A stretch of DNA of 64,000 bases from Dorea_A sp016295505 (GTDB lineage: Bacteria; Bacillota; Clostridia; Lachnospirales; Lachnospiraceae). The notes under the pieces are model-generated. The model had not been told where the DNA came from. It saw only the letters and a list, made by a program, of their open reading frames with translations, and did no database searches. Made by a program: the position numbers and the translations under genes. Positions within the stretch are counted from its first letter, which is position 1. Every line of letters begins with the position of its first letter. Of this stretch, positions 1-7,606 are shown piece after piece. The stretch spans positions 124,001 through 188,000 of the forward strand of contig NZ_JBDOHS010000004.1 in the NCBI RefSeq assembly GCF_039832105.1, in the 5' to 3' direction.

Positions 1-132
1 GAGTCTGAGTATGCCACAGCGAGGGGTACGCTGACGGTAGAGATGCCGATTGGTGACTCAGTCCCATCAACCCTGCTTGATGTTCCGGCTTTGGAAGAAT
101 CGCAGAATGAAGAAAGTAAGACAGGAGAATAA
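1..132 (+). CDS. C-terminal end of a YqfD-like sporulation protein (partial)
   Basis: An open frame enters from the left edge and ends with TAA at 130-132, giving the last 43 residues of a protein. They include a short beta-like stretch (ATARGTLTVEMPIGD) and an acidic tail. The frame ends three bases before phoH, and the SD of phoH (AGGAG at 122-126) lies inside it. In many Firmicutes the gene directly before phoH is yqfD, a stage IV sporulation membrane protein, and this tail fits such a C-terminus. The assignment rests mostly on gene order, because the diagnostic part of the protein is outside the window. Confidence 0.5.
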   Translation, partial: ESEYATARGTLTVEMPIGDSVPSTLLDVPALEESQNEESKTGE

Positions 133-135
133 TGC

Positions 136-1125
136 ATGGGATTAATTGAAGCAGTTATTGATATTCCTGCAGAACACGAAAGCAATGTGTTCGGGCAGTT
201 TGATGCTTATGCGAAAAAGATCGAACGCACCCTTCATGTCACTTTGATCGCCAGAGGCGAGAATGTGAAGATTATGGGAGATGCGGTAAAAGTAGAAAAG
301 GCAAAAAAGGTTCTGAGTCAGCTGGTGGAGCTTTCCCGCAGAGGGAATACGATTCAGGAACAGAATGTAGATTATACACTTGCGCTGGTTATGGAAGACA
401 GTGAAGAGGATATACTGGGAATCGACAAAGATATCATCTGTCACACTTTGCAGGGAAAACCGATCAAGCCCAAAACGCTGGGACAGAAAAAGTATGTAGA
501 TGCAATCCGTAATCAGATGATCGTCTTTGGACTCGGACCTGCCGGAACAGGAAAGACCTATCTGGCTATGGCTATGGCCATCACTGCATTTAAGAATAAT
601 GAGGTGGGAAGAATCATTCTGACAAGACCTGCAATTGAAGCGGGAGAGAAGCTTGGATTTCTTCCGGGAGATCTTCAGAGCAAGATCGATCCCTACCTCC
701 GTCCGTTATATGATGCTTTGTATCAGATCATGGGGGCGGAGAGTTTTATCAAGAATTCGGAAAAAGGGCTGATTGAGGTTGCTCCTCTTGCGTATATGAG
801 AGGACGGACACTGGATAATGCATTCATTATTCTTGACGAGGCACAGAATACGACTCCGGCACAGATGAAGATGTTTCTGACCCGTATCGGATTTGGTTCC
901 AAGGTTGTGATTACGGGTGACTCCACACAGAAAGACCTTCCTGCCGGGCAGACCTCCGGACTGGATGTTGCCACATCCGTGGTGAAGAACATTGAAGATA
1001 TCAGCATCTGTCATCTGACCAGTAAAGACGTTGTGCGTCACCCACTGGTACAGAAGATTGTAAAAGCTTATGAAGAATATGAAAATAAAGCAAAATACAA
1101 AGGAAGAGAAAAGAGGAGAAAGTAA
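136..1125 (+). CDS. phoH: PhoH family P-loop ATPase
   Basis: A 329-residue PhoH/YbeZ-type cytoplasmic ATPase. It has a KH-like N-terminal region (about residues 1-70), Walker A GPAGTGKT near residue 134 and a Walker B-like segment IILDEAQN near 233, followed by the GDSTQ motif typical of the family. These proteins are thought to act in RNA metabolism and ribosome maturation with YbeY, though the precise substrate is not settled. The start is supported by AGGAG 9 bases upstream. The stop TAA shares its last base with the ATG of ybeY, so the two are probably translationally coupled. Length is normal and no residues appear lost. Confidence 0.95.
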   Translation: MGLIEAVIDIPAEHESNVFGQFDAYAKKIERTLHVTLIARGENVKIMGDAVKVEKAKKVLSQLVELSRRGNTIQEQNVDYTLALVMEDSEEDILGIDKDIICHTLQGKPIKPKTLGQKKYVDAIRNQMIVFGLGPAGTGKTYLAMAMAITAFKNNEVGRIILTRPAIEAGEKLGFLPGDLQSKIDPYLRPLYDALYQIMGAESFIKNSEKGLIEVAPLAYMRGRTLDNAFIILDEAQNTTPAQMKMFLTRIGFGSKVVITGDSTQKDLPAGQTSGLDVATSVVKNIEDISICHLTSKDVVRHPLVQKIVKAYEEYENKAKYKGREKRRK

Positions 1126-1619
1126 TGACACTCTATTTCGAAGAAGAAGGAGCGATTGCGCTTCCGATTGCATGTGAAGAACTTGCAGAGCAGGTGATTG
1201 AAACAGCGCTTGATTATATTGGCTGTCCTTATGAGACGCAGGTGAATCTTTTACTGACACAGAATGAACAGATTCACGAGATGAACAGAGAGTTTCGGGA
1301 AATTGACCGACCAACGGATGTCCTTTCTTTTCCGATGATCGACTATCCGGAGCCTGGAACATTTGATTTTCTTGAAGAGGTGGATGACTGCTTCGATCCG
1401 GAATCCGGAGAACTGATATTGGGAGATATTGTAATATCAAAAGAAAAAGTTCTGGAGCAGGCGGAGGAATTCGGCCATTCTGTTCGCAGAGAATACGCGT
1501 TTCTGATTGCACATTCTGTATTGCATCTGACCGGATACGATCATATGGAGGAAGAGGAACGTATGGTTATGGAACAGAAGCAAAGGGACATAATGGAAAG
1601 ATTAAATATATTACGATAA
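1125..1619 (+). CDS. ybeY: Endoribonuclease YbeY (rRNA maturation factor)
   Basis: A 164-residue zinc-dependent endoribonuclease involved in 16S rRNA 3'-end processing and ribosome quality control. The metal-binding signature HSVLHLTGYDH is intact, with His130, His134 and His140. The upstream DRPTDVLSFP motif is also characteristic. The start overlaps the phoH stop by one base (TAATG), and the SD-like purine run GAGGAGAAAG at the end of phoH precedes it. The pairing with phoH is the common Firmicute arrangement. In many Bacilli dgkA, cdd and era follow ybeY; here a flippase gene follows instead. Confidence 0.95.
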   Translation: MTLYFEEEGAIALPIACEELAEQVIETALDYIGCPYETQVNLLLTQNEQIHEMNREFREIDRPTDVLSFPMIDYPEPGTFDFLEEVDDCFDPESGELILGDIVISKEKVLEQAEEFGHSVRREYAFLIAHSVLHLTGYDHMEEEERMVMEQKQRDIMERLNILR

Positions 1620-1632
1620 GATGGAGTAATTT

Positions 1633-3300
1633 ATGGCTGATCAAAAAAAGAAAGAGAAAAACTTCCTGGTGCAGGGATCGATTCTGGCAATTGCCGGAGT
1701 GATTACAAAGATTATAGGAGTGATATACAGAGTCCCTCTTATGAATATCGTCGGGGATGAAGGTATGGGGTATTACAGTGTGGCATTTTCCATCTACACG
1801 GTAGCCCTGATGCTGACTTCATACAGCCTTCCGCTTGCAGTATCCAAACTGGTGTCTGCCAGAGTGGCCAGAGGAGAGTATAAGAATGCCTATAAGGTCT
1901 TTAAAGGAGCCATGACGTTTGCGATTCTTGGCGGCGGACTGGTATCTTTGATCATCTTTTTTGGAGCAGACTTTATAGCGGATTCTGTGATGCATCTGGA
2001 TAAAAGTGCTTATGCGCTGCGTGTGCTGGCTCCCTGTATTCTGGTGGTGGCACTTCTTGGTGTAATCCGCGGATTCTTTCAGGGCAATGGATCCATGGTA
2101 CCGACCGCAGTATCTCAGGTTGTGGAACAGATTGTCAATGCTGTTGCTTCTGTTGCCGGTGCATACGTTCTTCTCCAGGCAGGAAAGGAACTTGCCGAAA
2201 AGCATAATGATAAGTCTTATGGTCCTGCGTATGCGGCAGCCGGCGGAACGTTCGGAACGATTGCCGGTGCATTTTCCGCTCTGATATTTGTAGCACTGAT
2301 CTTTTTTGCTTATAAAAAGATATTTAAGCGCAAAATGCGAAGAGACCGGACCAGACATAAAGAAAGTTATCAGAGAATATATAAAGTTCTTTTTGCAACG
2401 ATCGCTCCGGTTATTTTGAGTGCGACCGTCTATAATATCAGTGATTTCGCAGACAGTGCGCTGTTTAATACGATCATGGCTGCACAGGGATATAAAAAGA
2501 CGGAGTACGCAAGTCTTCTGGGCATGTTCCAGGGCCAGTACAGCACGCTGATCAATGTTCCTCTTTCGATTGCAAGCGCGTTGGCTGCTTCTTTGATTCC
2601 GAGTCTGGTAGCCACGGTTCAGACCGGAAACAGGAAACAGGTACATAATAAGATTACAACCGTTTGCCGGTTTAACATGCTAATCGCAATCCCATGTGCA
2701 GTTGGATTCCTGGTGCTGGCAAAACCGCTTCTGGACCTCCTGTTCTTTACACAGGATAATACGACCGCTGCTCTTATGCTTCAGCTTGGAGCCCTGTCTG
2801 TTGTATTTTTCTGTCTCTCAACCGTAACCAATTCCGTATTACAGGGATTGGATGATATGATCACTCCTGTGAAAAATGCGGCAATTTCTCTGGTGATTCA
2901 TATTATCTCACTGTTCCTGATGCTTGTGGTTCTCAAGTGGAATATCTATGCGGTGGTACTCAGTAAGATTGTGTTCGCCGGTACCATCTGTATTCTGAAT
3001 GCACATGCTCTGCGTGAGAGAATCGGATACGTTCAGGAAAAGAAAAAGACATTTATCATTCCAACCATCGCATCTGCCATTATGGGTGTGATCGCGATCG
3101 TTGTACATCTGTTATTTGAATTATTTGCAGGACCATATATTGCGACCATAGTTGCTGTAATTGCAGCAGTTATTACTTACGCAGTCTTTATTATTCTGCT
3201 TGGAGGAATCACAGAAGAGGAACTTCTGGACATGCCAAAAGGTGCTTCTCTGGTAACACTCTGCAGAAAATTACATCTGATAAAAGGAGAATATCGATAA
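1633..3300 (+). CDS. MurJ-type lipid flippase (YtgP/SpoVB family, MOP superfamily)
   Basis: A 555-residue integral membrane protein with about 14 hydrophobic segments. The N-terminus (FLVQGSILAIAGVITKIIGVIYRVPL) is characteristic of the polysaccharide biosynthesis/SpoVB branch of the MOP exporter superfamily. Length is close to YtgP of Bacillus subtilis, which acts as a lipid II flippase, so a role in moving peptidoglycan precursor across the membrane is likely. A SpoVB-like role in cortex synthesis cannot be excluded from sequence alone. The gene starts 13 bases after ybeY, with ATGGAGTAATTT upstream as a modest SD. It is probably cotranscribed with its neighbours, and the next gene begins 2 bases after its stop. 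Confidence 0.85.
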   Translation: MADQKKKEKNFLVQGSILAIAGVITKIIGVIYRVPLMNIVGDEGMGYYSVAFSIYTVALMLTSYSLPLAVSKLVSARVARGEYKNAYKVFKGAMTFAILGGGLVSLIIFFGADFIADSVMHLDKSAYALRVLAPCILVVALLGVIRGFFQGNGSMVPTAVSQVVEQIVNAVASVAGAYVLLQAGKELAEKHNDKSYGPAYAAAGGTFGTIAGAFSALIFVALIFFAYKKIFKRKMRRDRTRHKESYQRIYKVLFATIAPVILSATVYNISDFADSALFNTIMAAQGYKKTEYASLLGMFQGQYSTLINVPLSIASALAASLIPSLVATVQTGNRKQVHNKITTVCRFNMLIAIPCAVGFLVLAKPLLDLLFFTQDNTTAALMLQLGALSVVFFCLSTVTNSVLQGLDDMITPVKNAAISLVIHIISLFLMLVVLKWNIYAVVLSKIVFAGTICILNAHALRERIGYVQEKKKTFIIPTIASAIMGVIAIVVHLLFELFAGPYIATIVAVIAAVITYAVFIILLGGITEEELLDMPKGASLVTLCRKLHLIKGEYR

Positions 3301-3302
3301 AC

Positions 3303-4124
3303 ATGAGACCGGTGAAAAAAATTGCGTTGCTTCATGATATGTGCGGGGTCGGAAAAGCAGCGCTTACGAATATGATGCCGATATTAAGTGTAATGGGAGT
3401 GGAGGCGTGCCCGATTCCAACCATGCTTTTGTCTACACATACGGGAGGATATGATTCCCCGGCGGTTGTTCAGATCCCGGGGGCATACATCCGTTCCTGT
3501 GCAGATCATTATAAAGAGCAGAATATAACTTTTGATGCTATTTTTGTAGGATATCTTGGTCATGTCGATATGATTGACGCAGTCATCTACTTTATCAAAA
3601 GATTTCCGGATACGAAGGTGATTCTGGATCCGATCATGGGTGATCACGGCAGATTTTACAGTAATTTTGATGAGAGTTATGCATTTGCGATGCGTCGGCT
3701 CCTTCCATATGCAGATATCATACTGCCCAATCTTACAGAATGCTATCTCCTGACAGGACAGGAATACCAGATTACCGGCAATCATCGTCATGTCTTAACG
3801 CTGTGCCGTGACCTGAAAAAGCTTGGTGCATCTGACATGATCATCACCAGTGTACCAAAAGACGACTGTAAAAAAGGAATTGTTCTGTATGAAGATGATG
3901 CATTTCTGTATCTCGGAAATGGAGAAATGCTTGGGGAATATCACGGAACCGGAGATGCATTTGACGGGATGTTTGTTGCAAAGCTCGTTCTTGGCTACAC
4001 CATGCTGGAGAGTGTACAGGCTTCTCACGCATTTGTATGTGAATGTATTCGTGAAAGTGAGCGTTATGAATATCCGGAACGTGAGGGGCTTCTGATTGAG
4101 AAAACTTTACGGAAATTAGTATAA
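3303..4124 (+). CDS. Pyridoxamine kinase (PfkB/ribokinase-like fold)
   Basis: A 273-residue PdxK/PdxY-type kinase that phosphorylates pyridoxal, pyridoxine or pyridoxamine in vitamin B6 salvage. The N-terminus carries a substrate-site stretch (HDMCGVGKAAL and the LSTHTGGY region). The C-terminal GTGDAFDGMF is the catalytic GxGD anion-hole motif with the general-base Asp. ILDPIMGDHGRFY is the conserved central segment. The start follows the flippase stop by two bases, with AAGGAG about 14 bases upstream. Substrate preference among B6 vitamers cannot be read from sequence. Confidence 0.88.
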   Translation: MRPVKKIALLHDMCGVGKAALTNMMPILSVMGVEACPIPTMLLSTHTGGYDSPAVVQIPGAYIRSCADHYKEQNITFDAIFVGYLGHVDMIDAVIYFIKRFPDTKVILDPIMGDHGRFYSNFDESYAFAMRRLLPYADIILPNLTECYLLTGQEYQITGNHRHVLTLCRDLKKLGASDMIITSVPKDDCKKGIVLYEDDAFLYLGNGEMLGEYHGTGDAFDGMFVAKLVLGYTMLESVQASHAFVCECIRESERYEYPEREGLLIEKTLRKLV

Positions 4125-4170
4125 ACTCCCATATATTGGCCAATACTGTACAAAAAAAGGAGATGTCCTT

Positions 4171-4548
4171 ATGAAAAATAAGTATGGTATTGGTTTTTTT
4201 GCTGCAGTAATTATTATCATGTTAGTCATATCCTGTGCCTCTTCCTTCAGTTTTTACAAAGCTAAAAAAGAAGTGAAAGAAGAGATTGCAGAAGAACAGC
4301 AGGAAAACGCAACTGTAAAAGAGCCTTCCATATCGACGGATGGTCAGGCATTGAAGGAAGATTGCTATTATCTGATGGAAGTCAATGGATATGTAGTTGT
4401 ATATCTGAGCGATAAAAAAACAGTATATGAGTATACAGATATCAGATATGACGGACTCCCATCCGCCGTGCAGGAAGAGATACGCAATGGAAAATATATG
4501 GAAGATACAGAGGCGCTCTACGGATTTCTGGAGAACTATTCCAGTTAA
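4171..4548 (+). CDS. Membrane-anchored protein with BofC C-terminal-like domain
   Basis: A 125-residue protein with one N-terminal membrane segment (about residues 6-27), a charged coil-like linker rich in Lys and Glu, and a C-terminal region of about 60 residues (YYLMEVNGYVVVYLSD through GFLENYSS). That region resembles the C-terminal domain of BofC, a forespore protein of the SigmaK checkpoint, with its pattern of a short beta hairpin followed by a Leu-rich helix and a 'LExY' ending. The match was made by eye. A strong SD (AAAGGAG) precedes the ATG, and the gene has its own 46-base upstream gap. A sporulation or cell-surface role is only inferred. Confidence 0.55.
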   Translation: MKNKYGIGFFAAVIIIMLVISCASSFSFYKAKKEVKEEIAEEQQENATVKEPSISTDGQALKEDCYYLMEVNGYVVVYLSDKKTVYEYTDIRYDGLPSAVQEEIRNGKYMEDTEALYGFLENYSS

Positions 4549-4627
4549 ACAGGAAAGAATCTGTGGACTTCATGCGCCGGATAGTGTAAGATAAGTAGCG
4601 GAAATCCGTTAAGAAAGGACCAAAGAT

Positions 4628-4849
4628 ATGGACGATAAGAAGATCGCAAGAATTAATGAATTATATCACAAATCAAAAGCAGAGGGACTGACTTCCGAGG
4701 AACAGAAGGAACAGCAGATCTTAAGAAGAGAATACATCGATTCCTTTAAGAGAAACCTGCGCAGTCAGCTTAACAATATTTCTATTCAGGAAGCAGATGG
4801 AAGCATCACGGATCTGGGAGAAAAGTATGGAAACAAAAAAGGACATTAG
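4628..4849 (+). CDS. DUF896 family small protein (YnzC-like)
   Basis: A 73-residue soluble protein with the two-helix DUF896 signature: KIARINELYHKSKAEGLT, an E/Q-rich connector, then REYIDSFKRNLRSQL. In B. subtilis the relative ynzC is part of the SOS-induced yneA-yneB-ynzC operon. Here the gene is more than 30 kb from the lexA/LysM locus and I see no LexA-type box in the 79 bases upstream. The SD is AAGAAAGGA. Its last 23 bases overlap the next gene in another frame, implying cotranslation with the cyclo-ligase. The molecular function of the family is not established. Confidence 0.85.
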   Translation: MDDKKIARINELYHKSKAEGLTSEEQKEQQILRREYIDSFKRNLRSQLNNISIQEADGSITDLGEKYGNKKGH

Positions 4850-5381
4850 AACACGTATACTAAAACTCCGAAAGGATCGAGACTTACAGGAATGGGAGAC
4901 AGCAACGGCGCAGATTGCCGAACGGGTAACTTCACATCCGTGGTTTCAGAAGACTTCGGATGTCTGTATCTATATGGATATTCGAAAGGAAGTAGGAACC
5001 TGGCAGATCATTCGGGAGGCATGGCGTCTTGGGAAACGGGTATGGCTGCCAAGAACAGAAGGACAGCGGATGGAATTCTTTCTGACCGAGAGCAAAGACC
5101 GGCTGACTGTCGGAGCTTATGGAATTCAGGAGCCTTCCGGAGATATTATGTATCACGGAGACTCGGGACTCATGATCATGCCCGGAGTTGCATTTGATGA
5201 GGAAAGGCACCGCATCGGTTTTGGAGGCGGTTATTATGACAGATATCTGGAGCGGCACCCGGAACATTTTACGATGGCGATCGCATTTGAAGATCAGGTG
5301 CTTCCGGAGATTCCGGCTGATGAGCATGATATCCGGCCGATGCTTCTGGTAACGCAGGATCGGATCCGTGGACCATATTGA
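4827..5381 (+). CDS. 5-formyltetrahydrofolate cyclo-ligase
   Basis: A 184-residue ATP-dependent enzyme converting 5-formyl-THF to 5,10-methenyl-THF in one-carbon metabolism. The hallmark glycine-rich motif GFGGGYYDRYLE lies near residue 135, and the N-terminal basic helix RTRILKLRKDRD forms part of the nucleotide site. I chose ATG 4827 rather than the in-frame ATG at 4797 because GGGAG sits at 4816-4820 and family homology begins at the METKKDIR stretch. The gene overlaps DUF896 by 23 bases. Confidence 0.92.
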   Translation: METKKDIRTRILKLRKDRDLQEWETATAQIAERVTSHPWFQKTSDVCIYMDIRKEVGTWQIIREAWRLGKRVWLPRTEGQRMEFFLTESKDRLTVGAYGIQEPSGDIMYHGDSGLMIMPGVAFDEERHRIGFGGGYYDRYLERHPEHFTMAIAFEDQVLPEIPADEHDIRPMLLVTQDRIRGPY

Positions 5382-5446
5382 TCCTCGGAAGCATTTTTTA
5401 CTCAGAACAGATAACAGACAAGTATGAAAAAGGGGAAGTGATAGCC

Positions 5447-5629
5447 ATGCAGATAAATCTGCCCAAAGACCCCATGTTGCTGCTCAGTGTGGTGAACACA
5501 AAAATCCGTGATCACTATCATACACTGGATGCACTGTGTGACGACATGCAGGTAGACAAAGAGGAGATTGTAAATACATTGAAAGGAATTGATTATGAAT
5601 ATGATGAATCCAGACATCAGTTTGTCTAA
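5447..5629 (+). CDS. DUF4250 domain protein
   Basis: A 60-residue protein (MQINLPKDPMLLLSVVNTKIRD...) that matches the small DUF4250 family seen in Clostridia. It is predicted to be mostly helical: Pro-Met-Leu-Leu entry, a central helix, and a C-terminal segment suggesting a small DNA- or protein-binding helix bundle. Function is unknown. The frame stays open back to 5378, but AGGGGAAG at 5431-5438 places the start at ATG 5447. Its end overlaps the beginning of miaB by about 35 bases. Confidence 0.75.
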   Translation: MQINLPKDPMLLLSVVNTKIRDHYHTLDALCDDMQVDKEEIVNTLKGIDYEYDESRHQFV

Positions 5630-7037
5630 GGAGATACCGGAAGATGATACCAGACGCCAGTATTATTACATAGAAAAGGCAAAAGAATATGTGAGAAAGG
5701 AATCCGAAGAGATTGGACGTCCGCTGACCTTCTGTGTCACTACGTTTGGCTGTCAGATGAATGCCAGGGATTCGGAAAAACTGAGAGGAATTCTCGAAAA
5801 GATCGGATATCAGGAGGCGCCGGAGGAGACAGCCGACTTTGTGATCTATAATACCTGTACCGTAAGAGAAAATGCCAACACCAGAGTATATGGACGTCTC
5901 GGACAGCTCAAACCAAGAAAGAAAGAGAATCCACATATGCGGATTGGGCTGTGCGGCTGCATGATGCAGGAACCTGAGGTGGTGGAAAAGCTTAAGAAAA
6001 GTTATCGTTTTGTAGATATTATCTTTGGAACACATAATATATTCAAGTTTGCAGAGCTGATCACAGAACGCTATGAGACCGGAAAGATGGTTGTAGATAT
6101 CTGGAAGGATACGGACAAGATCGTGGAAGATCTTCCAAATGACAGAAAGTACTTTTTCAAATCTGGTGTGAATATCATGTTTGGATGCAACAATTTCTGC
6201 AGCTACTGTATCGTTCCGTATGTTCGCGGACGGGAGAGAAGCAGGGATCCACAGGCCATCATCTCTGAGATTCGTAAGCTTGTCGCCGATGGAGTGGTGG
6301 AAGTCATGCTGCTCGGACAAAATGTGAATTCTTACGGCAAAAACCTGGAACATCCCATGACATTTGCAAAGCTTTTGCAGGAGATTGAAAAGATTGAAGG
6401 ACTTGAGCGGATCCGTTTTATGACGTCGCATCCGAAGGATCTTTCAGATGAGTTAATTGAAGTTATGGGACAGTCAAAAAAGATCTGCAAACATCTTCAT
6501 CTTCCGGTACAGTCCGGAAGCACGCGGATCTTACAGAAAATGAACCGGAGATATACCAAGGAGCAGTATCTGGAACTGGTTGCGAAGATTCGAAAGGCAG
6601 TCCCTGATATCTCTCTGACGACAGATATTATTGTTGGATTTCCCGGTGAAACGGAAGAAGATTTCCAGGAGACCCTGGATATTGTAAGAAAAGTACGATA
6701 TGACAGTGCTTTTACATTTATCTATTCCAGACGGACCGGAACGCCTGCTGCAGCCATGCCGGATCAGATACCTGAGAATGTGGTAAAAGATCGTTTTGAC
6801 CGTCTTCTGAAAGAAGTACAGACGATTGCATCAGAGGTATGCGCTGTACATGAGGGCACCGTTCAGACGGCGCTGATTGAGGGAGTAAGTGAACATGACT
6901 CTTCTATGGTAACCGGAAGACTCAGCAATAACCTGCTGGTTCACCTGAAAGGATCCAAAGAATTGATCGGACAGCTGATCCCGGTGCAGCTTACGGAGTG
7001 TAAAGGTTTCTATTATCTGGGAGAAATGGCAGAATAA
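5595..7037 (+). CDS. miaB: tRNA-2-methylthio-N6-dimethylallyladenosine synthase MiaB
   Basis: A radical SAM methylthiotransferase of about 480 residues that adds the 2-methylthio group to i6A37 of tRNAs. Three parts are visible. The N-terminal MTTase domain has auxiliary-cluster cysteines in TFGCQMNARDSE, NTCTVRE and GLCGCM. The radical SAM core carries CNNFCSYC. The C-terminal TRAM domain begins near EGTVQTALIEG. AAAGGA at 5582-5587 favours ATG 5595; a TTG at 5589 is in frame but too close to the SD. miaA, which makes the substrate i6A, lies 5 kb downstream on the same strand. Confidence 0.95.
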   Translation: MNMMNPDISLSKEIPEDDTRRQYYYIEKAKEYVRKESEEIGRPLTFCVTTFGCQMNARDSEKLRGILEKIGYQEAPEETADFVIYNTCTVRENANTRVYGRLGQLKPRKKENPHMRIGLCGCMMQEPEVVEKLKKSYRFVDIIFGTHNIFKFAELITERYETGKMVVDIWKDTDKIVEDLPNDRKYFFKSGVNIMFGCNNFCSYCIVPYVRGRERSRDPQAIISEIRKLVADGVVEVMLLGQNVNSYGKNLEHPMTFAKLLQEIEKIEGLERIRFMTSHPKDLSDELIEVMGQSKKICKHLHLPVQSGSTRILQKMNRRYTKEQYLELVAKIRKAVPDISLTTDIIVGFPGETEEDFQETLDIVRKVRYDSAFTFIYSRRTGTPAAAMPDQIPENVVKDRFDRLLKEVQTIASEVCAVHEGTVQTALIEGVSEHDSSMVTGRLSNNLLVHLKGSKELIGQLIPVQLTECKGFYYLGEMAE

Positions 7038-7052
7038 ATTGCTTATATTTGT

Positions 7053-7112
7053 AAAAAAAACGCTCAAACTATGTAGTAGCAAGTATTTTGATACGATAGT
7101 GAGGGCGTTTTT
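7053..7112 (+). terminator. Long hairpin after miaB, overlapping the next gene's SD
   Basis: The arms AAAAACGCTC and GAGGGCGTTTTT face each other across about 40 bases, and the inner ACTAT/ATAGT extends the stem. The 3' arm ends in a T-run, so it can act as an intrinsic terminator for miaB. The same arm contains GAGGG (7101-7105), the only good SD for the gene at 7115. The hairpin could therefore also limit translation of that gene. Confidence 0.6.
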
Positions 7113-7114
7113 AC

Positions 7115-7531
7115 ATGAAAAAAGTGAGTGAATATTTATTTCTCTGGGCACTTGGAGGAACCGTATATTATTCGCTGGAGATGGTTTTCCGAGGGTTCTC
7201 TCATTGGACGATGTTTGTACTCGGTGGAATCTGTCTGGTTTTCTTTACCGTTCAGGGTCAGATGCTCCACTGGGAGGATCCGATGTGGAGACAGATCTTA
7301 AGATGTACCATATTCGTAGTATCTGCAGAATTTATTACCGGGATTATTGTAAATAAATGGTTTCAGCTGGCGATCTGGGATTACAGTACTATGCCGCTTC
7401 AGCTGTTTGGGCAGATCTGTCTGCCGTTTGCAATCCTGTTTTCCGGGCTGTGTGCTGTTGGCATCTGGCTTGGCGGCAATCTGCTGTACTGGCTGTATGG
7501 TGAGGAAAAACCGGATTATCACATCTTGTAA
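7115..7531 (+). CDS. Putative ABC transporter permease family membrane protein (CmpB-like)
   Basis: A 138-residue protein with four hydrophobic segments (about 5-25, 33-52, 62-85 and 103-128). The first part, GGTVYYSLEMVFRGFSHWTMFVLGG, is the signature of the PF06541 family, named ABC_trans_CmpB. Despite the name, members are small stand-alone membrane proteins without a demonstrated transport function. No ATP-binding partner is nearby. The SD GAGGG sits in the 3' arm of the preceding hairpin. The conserved RxxSHxxM motif is the strongest evidence for the family. Confidence 0.7.
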   Translation: MKKVSEYLFLWALGGTVYYSLEMVFRGFSHWTMFVLGGICLVFFTVQGQMLHWEDPMWRQILRCTIFVVSAEFITGIIVNKWFQLAIWDYSTMPLQLFGQICLPFAILFSGLCAVGIWLGGNLLYWLYGEEKPDYHIL

Positions 7532-7540
7532 AATTGTATC

Positions 7541-7569
7541 TTTTCGAAATAAATCGAAAATGTTATAAT
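7541..7569 (+). promoter_or_regulatory. Candidate mutS promoter with inverted repeat
   Basis: A perfect TATAAT (7564-7569) precedes the mutS GTG by about 38 bases. The expected -35 position reads TTTTCG, a poor match. A perfect inverted repeat TTTTCGAaataaaTCGAAAA (7541-7560) fills the -35 and spacer, as expected for an operator, though it may instead be part of a weak terminator for the preceding gene. Confidence 0.5.
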
Positions 7570-7606
7570 TAAATGTAAAACATTTAACTAAAAGAGGAGA
7601 ATAAAC

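Noticed and set aside
706..1512. 268-residue minus-strand frame across phoH and ybeY
   Set aside because: Antisense to the PhoH and YbeY motifs, with shadow-type composition and no SD.
4134..4145. Palindrome TATTGGCCAATA after the pyridoxamine kinase gene
   Set aside because: Short perfect palindromes of this size occur by chance; no promoter or T-run is aligned with it.
5484..6431. 315-residue minus-strand frame across miaB
   Set aside because: Antisense to the MiaB cysteine motifs; no supporting signals.
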